From contig JBASRE010000030.1 in the NCBI GenBank assembly GCA_049273695.1, forward strand, positions 1-64,000: 64,000 nucleotides of DNA. The letters are read 5' to 3'. Each line of letters begins with the position of its first letter. Positions within the stretch are counted from its first letter, which is position 1. Under the pieces are notes generated by a model that had not been told where the DNA came from, did no database searches, and worked only from the letters and a program-made list of their open reading frames with translations. A program made the position numbers and the translations under genes. The stretch is from UBA11740 sp049273695 (GTDB lineage: Bacteria; Acidobacteriota; Blastocatellia; Pyrinomonadales; Pyrinomonadaceae). Shown one piece after another: positions 1 through 6,431 of this stretch.

Positions 1-228
1 GACTTTGACGCTGCCGCCACGGCCAGAGTCGGTGGAGGTTGCGCTGCCCGAAGTCGACCCGCCCCCAACCTCGTGTTGTGCGACTGCGACTCCGCATGTC
101 AATAGAACCATCAAAGTTGAGGAAAGAACGCGAAGGCTAAACATGGCGATGATCTCCTGTGCTATAAGTAGCGCGATCTGGAAACGTTTGGAAACAACGT
201 GCAGTGATTATAAATTGAAGTTCTGCTC

Positions 229-564
229 ATGCAAGAGCGTCGTCAAGCTGAACGCATTCGACTGAACCTGCCGGCGCGCTGGCAAAGTCTATTGACGCAA
301 GATCGGGGTGGAATTTGCGATCTGAGCGCGAGCGGCTGCTTCGTGCTAACCGCCGGTGAAGTTAAGGCGGCCGAGCTGGTGCGCCTGGAAATAGACTTCG
401 GCAATCATTTGGTCTTCGCCTGGGGGAAAGTCGTCTACCGCGTCGCGGACATGGGCTTTGCTTTGCGATTCGTTTTCAGCGAAGAGAATGAACGACGCGC
501 GCTGACAAAACTGATCGAGAAGCTTCAAAGCGAGTCGTTTGACAGTGCCTCGGCGGTCAGCTAA
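229..564 (+). CDS. PilZ domain protein
   Basis: This 111-residue protein is a single PilZ domain, the family of cyclic-di-GMP receptors. The N-terminus has the arginine-rich ERRQAERIRL segment that fits the RxxxR ligand motif, and about 25 residues later comes DLSASG, matching the D/NxSxxG motif. The remainder reads as the beta-barrel core (VRLEIDF, FAWGKVVYRV). No other domain is fused, so it is probably a stand-alone c-di-GMP adaptor in the cytosol; its target is unknown. It sits 39 bp upstream of tRNA-Glu on the same strand. The first ~230 bases of the window show no convincing gene. The family call is firm; actual c-di-GMP binding is inferred from the motifs. Confidence 0.85.
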   Translation: MQERRQAERIRLNLPARWQSLLTQDRGGICDLSASGCFVLTAGEVKAAELVRLEIDFGNHLVFAWGKVVYRVADMGFALRFVFSEENERRALTKLIEKLQSESFDSASAVS

Positions 565-603
565 CTTATCGGTTTCGTTCTCTCACGAAAATCAATTCTG
601 TGC

Positions 604-680
<77 letters not shown>

Positions 681-934
681 AATCATGCCCTTCATTCCCT
701 GCTCTCCGTGTCCCAGCAGTCCTATACGCTGAACTCACGACAGCCCGTGTGACCAATAACTTGGCAGGCTTCCGCGTCGCCTCCCGTTGTCCGGTAGATA
801 GTCAAGAAATTTGCTGAGCATCACCTAGTATGAGTAAACTTGTATGGTGTTAACGGGCGGTTCGTCGATAGTCTTGACCATAGCTCCGTCCAAATGGATC
901 GCCGCTCGGAATACGGCATTTTAGGAAGAACGCA

Positions 935-1957
935 ATGAGTGTTCGAAAAGCGACTTCAAATATTGACCAGATTGAGTCTGACTTTGGTCGGCTGCTCAAA
1001 GGCGTTTTAGCGAATCGAGTACCGGTGGATGTGCTGTTTGAAAACGAGATCTTCAGAAATAGACTTCGACTGATCACGATGGCTCATGCCCGAACTGAGC
1101 AGGACGCCGAGGACTTGGCAAGTGATGTGAGCCTCAAAGTGTTACAGAAATTGGGACAATTTAAGCCGGACTTTAGACATCCTTACGGTGGGTTCTTTTC
1201 ATGGTTACGCTCCTTGACCCGAAATACTTTCTTTGATACTCGCCGACGGAGCGAAGTGGAGTTCGATAAGCGACCGGTAGAAAACCTGGACATCGCAGAT
1301 CCCCATACGGATATTGAGTCGAGCCTCTTGTACAAGGAGGTATTGGCCGAGTTCGAAAAAAGCATAAATGCACTGCCTTTGCAGCAACAACTAGCTATTG
1401 CCTATTATCTAAAAGGCTTCACCTTTAGAGAGATCTCCGACAAAATGCGTCAAGCAGGCTATCGCTCCACACACGTCACGGTCGCCTACTGGATTAAGGA
1501 GGGACTCACCGCCTTTTTTCCTGAGTCTGACCAGCTTCAAAACATTAGGTCCAAGAATGTCAGCGTAACAAGACTAAGAGCAACACGGGCGAAAAGAGAG
1601 TTCTACACGATACTCGAAGAAGCGATTAACTCGGGCACTGCTGCTATCACGTTGAACATTTCCAGAAGGCTTGCCGCCCCAGCTATAAAACGCAAGCCGC
1701 TTAAACCGGCGCAACTAACATCACGCGCAGGTTGGCGAGCTGCTAATGACCTGTTAAGAAACATGCAGAGCCCTGAATCGAAGCAGGGAATACAAGCTGC
1801 GTTCGACGCGTCTCCCGAGGCACTTGGCGAAGCAGCCGTCGAGCAGGCTAACAAGAGACGCAAAGTCCCAGTCGGGTCGTTGACCACCTTCCTTATGGCG
1901 GCCTCAACCGCAAACGTCGTGGAAAGGGTAATGAACCTCTCCGAGGATGCCGCCTAA
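935..1957 (+). CDS. RNA polymerase sigma-factor-like protein with C-terminal extension
   Basis: This is a 340-residue protein. Residues ~40-115 look like sigma-70 region 2 (AEDLASDVSLKVLQKL followed by GFFSWLRSLTRNTFFDTRRR), and ~145-195 like region 4 (ALPLQQQLAIAYYLKGFTFREI and a second helix TVAYWIKEGL). ECF sigma factors are usually ~180-200 residues. Here about 140 extra residues follow, basic in the middle and ending GSLTTFLMAAST...MNLSEDAA, with no family I recognise. The gene overlaps the zeta-like kinase by 11 bp, so the two are probably translationally coupled. The extension could act as the antitoxin or as a sensor; this is inference. An ordinary house-keeping ECF role is less likely given its position inside the tRNA islet. 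Confidence 0.7.
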   Translation: MSVRKATSNIDQIESDFGRLLKGVLANRVPVDVLFENEIFRNRLRLITMAHARTEQDAEDLASDVSLKVLQKLGQFKPDFRHPYGGFFSWLRSLTRNTFFDTRRRSEVEFDKRPVENLDIADPHTDIESSLLYKEVLAEFEKSINALPLQQQLAIAYYLKGFTFREISDKMRQAGYRSTHVTVAYWIKEGLTAFFPESDQLQNIRSKNVSVTRLRATRAKREFYTILEEAINSGTAAITLNISRRLAAPAIKRKPLKPAQLTSRAGWRAANDLLRNMQSPESKQGIQAAFDASPEALGEAAVEQANKRRKVPVGSLTTFLMAASTANVVERVMNLSEDAA

Positions 1958-2597
1958 AAAGCCACCCCTAATATATGTAATCGCTGAAGTAAATGGCGCC
2001 GGAAAAAGCAGCATACAGGGAGCGGCCATACTCAAAGCCAATGCGCATTATTACAATCCAGACGAGGCCGCTGCCAGACTCATGGCCGATGACCCCTACC
2101 TTAGTCGGGTAGCCGCGAATAGTAAGGCCTGGCATAACGGTGTTGAGTTGTTGAGAACGGCCATCAAAGAAAGGTTGGATTTTTCCTTCGAGTCTACGCT
2201 TGGGGCCACGACCATTCCCGGATTACTTCGCGATGCGGCAAATGAAGGATTTCACGTTCGCATCTGGTATGTTGGGCTTTCCAGTCCAGAGTTACACATT
2301 GCTCGGGTGCGGCAACGAGTTAGCCGCGGTGGTCACCCAATTCCAGAGGCTGATATTCAACGCCGGTATGAACGAAGCCGCCTCAATCTGATTGAGCTTA
2401 TGCCACACCTGACTGGCTTGAAAGTCTTTGACAATAGCGTTGAAGCTGACCCTGAAGAAGGCCAACCGCCAACACCTGAACTCCTGTTGCATATTGAAAA
2501 CCGCCGGATCGTAGCACGATCAGATTTGAACATGACGCCAGCGTGGGCCGAACCTATTGTGGCTGCCGCAATTAAGCACGCGCGTATCCCAAGTTGA
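1947..2597 (+). CDS. Zeta-toxin-like P-loop kinase
   Basis: This 216-residue protein belongs to the zeta toxin / UDP-N-acetylglucosamine kinase-like P-loop family. Visible hallmarks are the P-loop NGAGKSS (residues 16-22), the FSFESTL strand that in the family follows the substrate pocket, and the segment RVRQRVSRGGHPIPEADIQR ending in RYERSRLNL, typical of chromosomal zeta-like kinases. Family members phosphorylate UDP-sugars or related substrates and can block cell-wall synthesis. Oddly, the first Walker A residue, normally Gly or Ala, is Glu14 (AEVNGAGKS), which may weaken nucleotide binding. The start codon lies within the end of the upstream sigma-like gene. No epsilon-type antitoxin is visible, so a toxin-antitoxin role is inferred from family and context only. 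Confidence 0.8.
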   Translation: MPPKKPPLIYVIAEVNGAGKSSIQGAAILKANAHYYNPDEAAARLMADDPYLSRVAANSKAWHNGVELLRTAIKERLDFSFESTLGATTIPGLLRDAANEGFHVRIWYVGLSSPELHIARVRQRVSRGGHPIPEADIQRRYERSRLNLIELMPHLTGLKVFDNSVEADPEEGQPPTPELLLHIENRRIVARSDLNMTPAWAEPIVAAAIKHARIPS

Positions 2598-2781
2598 TTT
2601 GTGTCGCGTGAAAAAATGACCGCACACTTGAGACGAGGTGGGCTTGCTTCAGGTCAGTATGATCCTTCCCTTGACTTCGACTGAGCGTGTTTGAAGCCAA
2701 CCGGGAGCAGCGAGCTCCGGTGAGTCTTTTAAGCAGTGCTATCCATACCGCTAAGTCCCGTTGAATTACAACAGGTCGCTT

Positions 2782-2828
2782 CCCTTTCACGGCGGCGACA
2801 CGGGTTCGACTCCCGTACGGGACGCCAT
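2782..2828 (+). repeat. attR-like copy of 47 bp tRNA-Glu repeat
   Basis: This is a perfect copy of 634-680 containing the anticodon loop onward, T arm, acceptor strand and CCA. It lacks the 5' half of a tRNA and cannot form a complete tRNA. It marks the distal border of the islet. Confidence 0.9.
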
Positions 2829-2829
2829 C

Positions 2830-3903
2830 TCAAATTATTCCACCTTCAACCGCTCTCTCTGCCTGCCGGCCGCAAGCCTTGACCAAGCTTCCCAGCCCGG
2901 CGAAGCGTGAATCCCTCGTAAGGCCTTGCCTATATCGAAAATAAATCTGTTGCACGATCGTGGCAATCTTCAATAATCCGTAAGCGTAGTAGAAAGAAGC
3001 ATCGCCTATTTGGCGACCACTCTTCTCGGCGTAGTAGTCAACCACCTCTTTGCGACTGAGGTTTCCAGCTAGTTTCGTCAGGACAAATCCAGATCGTTGC
3101 CACTCTTCAGAATCCGTCGACTCTACCCAATAACCAAGTGTGGTCCCAAGATCCATCAATGGATCACCAACCGTAGCCATCTCCCAATCAAGGACCGCGA
3201 TGACCCTGGCAATGTCGTGTGATGAGAGCACGAGATTGTCGTACTTGTAATCGTTGTGAATCAGAGCTCCGGGCGAGTCGTGGGTAAGGTTTGCGCGCAA
3301 CCAATCAGCAAGTTGATCGACTTCGCGAACATCGTCAGTTTGGGCATTGTAATATCGCTTGGTCCACCCTTCGATCTGGCGATGCACATACCCTTGTGGA
3401 GATCCTAAATCGCCCAATCCCGCTCCGCGATAATCGATTGCGTGAATTTCAACCAGGTTTTCAACAAATGCGGACGAAAGGCGGCGCATCGTCTCAGGCG
3501 TCAGTTGGGAGCCTTCTGGAGACTGAGCCCGCAGGATGATTCCGCTTACGCGCTCCATCACATAAAACGGTGCACCGATAACCGCCTCATCCTCACAAAA
3601 CAACAACGGCTCTGGAACCTTTCGATAAACCGGATGCAGGTGTGAAAGTATACGAAACTCTCGCCCCATGTCGTGGGCCGTCTTGATTCTTGCCCCGATA
3701 GGCGGGCGCCGAAGTACGAGTTGACGATCGCCAAACTGCAAGAGATAAGTGAGATTCGAAAAGCCCGCGGGAAATTGCTTTACAGTAAGCGCGGCGTGCA
3801 GGTTGGGAAGATGCGCGCGCAAATACGATGCAAGTTTCTGTTCGTTTAGTTCTTCTCCGGCGCGAACACCGCGCGGCTGATCAATGAACGAGGACTCTTC
3901 CAT
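2830..3903 (-). CDS. Phosphotransferase family protein (APH/ACAD10-like)
   Basis: This 357-residue protein has the aminoglycoside-phosphotransferase / choline-kinase fold. The catalytic loop HNDYKYDNL and the metal-binding LDWEMATVGDPLMDLG are clear, and the N-lobe has VLRRPP as in the kinase-like domain attached to mammalian ACAD10/11. Proteins of this subgroup are typically encoded beside acyl-CoA dehydrogenases and act in fatty-acid catabolism, possibly on hydroxyacyl substrates. Its start is 5 bp downstream of the acyl-CoA dehydrogenase stop, so the two form an operon. Its own stop codon lies two bases from the tRNA-Glu repeat, so islet integration nearly touched the gene without truncating it. 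An antibiotic-resistance role is unlikely. Confidence 0.88.
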   Translation of the reverse strand: MEESSFIDQPRGVRAGEELNEQKLASYLRAHLPNLHAALTVKQFPAGFSNLTYLLQFGDRQLVLRRPPIGARIKTAHDMGREFRILSHLHPVYRKVPEPLLFCEDEAVIGAPFYVMERVSGIILRAQSPEGSQLTPETMRRLSSAFVENLVEIHAIDYRGAGLGDLGSPQGYVHRQIEGWTKRYYNAQTDDVREVDQLADWLRANLTHDSPGALIHNDYKYDNLVLSSHDIARVIAVLDWEMATVGDPLMDLGTTLGYWVESTDSEEWQRSGFVLTKLAGNLSRKEVVDYYAEKSGRQIGDASFYYAYGLLKIATIVQQIYFRYRQGLTRDSRFAGLGSLVKACGRQAERAVEGGII

Positions 3904-3908
3904 GACTG

Positions 3909-5111
3909 CTACAACTTCATGCCGTACTGCCGCAAAGCCTCTCGAGCGACCACCGTTTTGTGAACTTCATCCGGCCCGTCGTAGATTCGCGCTCCTCGTT
4001 CGTGTCGGTACCAGTATGAAAGCAGCGTGGCGTCGGTTAAGCCAAGCGCTCCATGGACTTGAATGGCGCGGTCAAGCACCTGCTGCAGGATCCCGGCGAC
4101 GTAGAATTTGATTAACGAAATTTCCGAGCGCGACGCGCTGGCGCCCAGCTGATCAATTTTTGAGGCAACATCAAGAACCAGGAGCCGGGCAGAGTTTATT
4201 TCAGCTCGGCTCTCGGCGATCCACTCCTGCACGTTCTGCTTTGTCCCAAGCAACACGCCTGGCGCCAATTCCCTTTTCGCTGCATAGTGACACATGAGAT
4301 CAAACGCACGCTCACAGATCCCAATCCAACGCATGCAGTGGTGAATTCTACCGGGTCCGAGTCGCTCTTGAGCGATCTGAAATCCTTTACCTGCTTCGCC
4401 GAGCAAGTTCGTCCGAGGCACGCGACAATTCGTGTATCGAACCTCTGCGTGACTTGCGTAGTCGCTGCCTTCCTCGCCCATGACATTGATGTTTCGCACG
4501 ATCTCGAAACCCGGTGTAGGTATGGGAACGATTATTTGACTCGCCTTCCCGTAGCTACTGGTCGAATCCGGATTGGTAATGGCCATCACGATCGCAAAGC
4601 TCGCACCTTCAGCGGAGGAGGTGAACCACTTGTGACCGTTGATGACGAAGTCGTCGCCATCCGTAATGGCTGTGGTACTCATCCAGGTCGGATTCGAACC
4701 TGGATGTTCAGGTTCAGTCATGGAAAAGCAGCTGCGAATCTCTCCTTGTATCAGCGGCCGAAGATAGAGATCCTTCTGTGAAGCCGTGCCATGAGTTATC
4801 AATATTTCGGTGTTGCCGATGTCGGGCGCCTGACAGTTGAATAAATAGTGACCCAGCGGCGTGCGACCGAGTTCCTCACTTACCCGCGCAAATTCAGAGA
4901 GAGTTAGGCCGAGACCTCCATGTTCTTCCGGAAGGTGTGGGGTCCACATCCCGGCGGCTTTAACTTGAGCTCGCTTGGATTGCAGCGCGGGCAGGAGTTC
5001 ACGGAAAGGCTGGCGCAAGAAAGATTGTTCGAGCGGGTAGATCTCGTCCCGCACAAAGGACTTTATCCGCGAAAGAAGTTGATCAAGTTCGGTTGTGGAT
5101 AACTCAGGCAT
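3909..5111 (-). CDS. Acyl-CoA dehydrogenase family protein
   Basis: This FAD-dependent acyl-CoA dehydrogenase has 400 residues from the Met of MPELSTTELD; an upstream start at 5213 would add 34 residues of poor quality. Family signatures include CFSMTEPEHPGSN (FAD/substrate contact), NGHKWFTSSAEGA, and the C-terminal region IQVHGALGLTDATLLSYWYR with ARIYDGPDEVHKTVVAR. It would oxidise acyl-CoA to enoyl-CoA in the cytosol, passing electrons to ETF. The distal part resembles ACAD10/11 and FadE-type long or branched-chain enzymes. It is co-transcribed with the downstream phosphotransferase, the same pairing that is fused in ACAD10/11. Substrate chain length cannot be read from the sequence. Confidence 0.92.
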   Translation of the reverse strand: MPELSTTELDQLLSRIKSFVRDEIYPLEQSFLRQPFRELLPALQSKRAQVKAAGMWTPHLPEEHGGLGLTLSEFARVSEELGRTPLGHYLFNCQAPDIGNTEILITHGTASQKDLYLRPLIQGEIRSCFSMTEPEHPGSNPTWMSTTAITDGDDFVINGHKWFTSSAEGASFAIVMAITNPDSTSSYGKASQIIVPIPTPGFEIVRNINVMGEEGSDYASHAEVRYTNCRVPRTNLLGEAGKGFQIAQERLGPGRIHHCMRWIGICERAFDLMCHYAAKRELAPGVLLGTKQNVQEWIAESRAEINSARLLVLDVASKIDQLGASASRSEISLIKFYVAGILQQVLDRAIQVHGALGLTDATLLSYWYRHERGARIYDGPDEVHKTVVAREALRQYGMKL

Positions 5112-5345
5112 CGACGAGGCAGTGAAGCACAGCCGCGGTATCACTGGCAACTGAAATGCAGACACCATGCTTACCAGGATTGGTGTTGGCTGCAAGTCTT
5201 GCCGAGATTGCAAAACACCAAGCGCGTCTTTCCGAAATTACAAAGTTGTTTGACTGACACTTCATGCGGCTGTGCCGATGCTTTCGATAGTGAGATTGTC
5301 CTCTACCGAATCTCAAATCCCGCGGGTAAGGCGACCTTGCCGATC

Positions 5346-6026
5346 TCAATGAAACAAGACACCTAAAGAGAGCCGGACAAAATCACGCGTGCCACTGGTT
5401 GAGTCGCGAACGAATACTGGGTTGTAATCCATCAAGGCGCGAAAACTTACTCGCTTCGAAGCGCGGATATCAAAGCCGCCGCCTAACGCCATCGCAAAGC
5501 TGTTGTCGCTCTTTTTCAAAAGCAAATTGAAAGTTGGACCTGGGGTCGTAAAAGTTGCGTTGGTGTGCGCGACTCCGGCGAGCACGTGCGCGAATGGCGT
5601 GAAGCGGGTTCGGTTGCGCGCCTTAAACTCTGGGCCAGCCAGAACATTGTAAACGCGCGTCTTGAGTTGAAAGGCCTGAGTTACGGTTGTGCATGCAGGC
5701 GTGCAAGCGGTAATCGGGCCCGAGCCTGACTCATTGTTGAAATGGGCCGAAAAGTCTCCCTTAATGCCGAAACGCTTACTGAAGTTCCCGATTATCGAAG
5801 TTTGAAATCCGGGCTCGGCGGAATAGTTTGCTCCCACACTTGCGTTCGGGCCAAAGCTGATGCCACGACTATTGGCTTCACCAAGAGCCGAGTAACCTGC
5901 GAAAACTTCAACCTTGGGATATTCATCCGGCTTCGGGCTTTGCGCCGAACCCAGTAAGGCCGAGCACAGCACAAGTGCAGTACAGAATGCCGGGCGAATG
6001 AGCAGGTCCTTATTAATTCGTTTCAT
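5346..6026 (-). CDS. Outer-membrane beta-barrel protein
   Basis: This 226-residue protein has a clear signal peptide (MKRINKDLLIRPAFCTALVL, then LLGSAQS). The mature part consists of alternating amphipathic strands with aromatic ends (VEVFAGYSAL, FAHVLAGVAHT, FAMALGGGFDIRASKRVSFR) and ends with a strand finishing in VLFH. This matches small OmpA/OmpW-like eight-stranded barrels. It contains one Cys pair in ITACTPACTTV, perhaps a loop disulphide. The function is unknown; members are usually annotated as outer membrane beta-barrel protein. About 235 bp separate it from the acyl-CoA dehydrogenase start, so it is probably its own transcription unit. Confidence 0.75.
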   Translation of the reverse strand: MKRINKDLLIRPAFCTALVLCSALLGSAQSPKPDEYPKVEVFAGYSALGEANSRGISFGPNASVGANYSAEPGFQTSIIGNFSKRFGIKGDFSAHFNNESGSGPITACTPACTTVTQAFQLKTRVYNVLAGPEFKARNRTRFTPFAHVLAGVAHTNATFTTPGPTFNLLLKKSDNSFAMALGGGFDIRASKRVSFRALMDYNPVFVRDSTSGTRDFVRLSLGVLFH

Positions 6027-6431
6027 TGAATGGTCTCCTTATGTTTACAGTTAACCGCGGATCTGAGCGACTTGAGTTGCTTCAGTTCTGAAGGGGAGTA
6101 GACATACGGGAAGAGATTGTTCATTCGCGGTCGATGCTTCAGACACGACGACCGTCAGACCGAAAGCTCGACAGATCGACTTGCTGTTGGTAATAACCGT
6201 GCACAGTTCGCGGTTATTAGTATTCGAAGGAAGATTATTTTGAGTTAGACTGCCGACCGATGTTTCGCATCAAACCTCCATTCGTTACATCTTTGAATTT
6301 TGAAGTGCGGCGACTTGTCGCCGCTCTTAACGCGGAAAGCTAAAGCGCTGACAAGTCAGCGCACTCCAAATCGGAGCGCACTCGCTCGGACGAATCGACT
6401 CAAGGCCCACGAGAGCGAAGGCTGAAAAACT
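6027..6431. other. 405 bp divergent intergenic region
   Basis: This spacer lies between two divergent genes and should hold the promoters of both the barrel and the CHAT gene. No coding sequence was seen. It includes the paired palindromes listed at 6304-6366. No convincing -35/-10 pair could be assigned by eye. Confidence 0.5.
6304..6366. repeat. Paired palindromes (REP-like)
   Basis: Two perfect palindromes, GCGGCGACTTGTCGCCGC (6307-6324) and GCGCTGACAAGTCAGCGC (6345-6362), form the arms of a larger inverted arrangement beginning AGTGCGG and ending GCACT. They lie just upstream of the CHAT gene. The symmetry suggests a mobile REP/BIME-type unit or a strong RNA structure in the leader. Confidence 0.7.

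Larger units (their letters stand above)
681..2828 (+). mobile_element. 2.1 kb integrase-less islet in tRNA-Glu
   Basis: The segment is bounded by the 47 bp tRNA-Glu repeat and encodes only two overlapping genes, a sigma-like regulator and a zeta-toxin-like kinase. No integrase, excisionase or transposase is visible on either strand, so it must have been moved in trans, or it is the residue of a larger island. About 254 bp upstream of the first gene and 185 bp after the second appear non-coding. After the second repeat the next gene's stop codon follows by two bases, so the ancestral order was tRNA-Glu directly followed by the convergent phosphotransferase gene. Confidence 0.8.

Noticed and set aside
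5..265. Possible 86-codon gene at the window start
   Set aside because: Composition is uneven with no domain or ribosome site, and it overlaps the start of the PilZ gene, which has clear motifs.
2572..2790. 72-codon frame on the minus strand at the end of the tRNA islet
   Set aside because: It runs across the end of the zeta-like gene and non-coding sequence, lacks a ribosome site and shows no similarity that I recognise.
2782..2828. Second tRNA-Glu gene
   Set aside because: Only the 3' part is present. The acceptor 5' strand, D arm and half of the anticodon stem are missing, so it is an attachment-site duplicate.
2830..3903. Aminoglycoside-resistance phosphotransferase
   Set aside because: The kinase-like fold is shared, but the pairing with an acyl-CoA dehydrogenase and the ACAD10-like motifs point to fatty-acid metabolism.
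5104..5349. 81-codon frame between the acyl-CoA dehydrogenase and barrel genes
   Set aside because: No ribosome site or known motif, and the amino-acid composition is that of non-coding DNA. It overlaps the dehydrogenase start.
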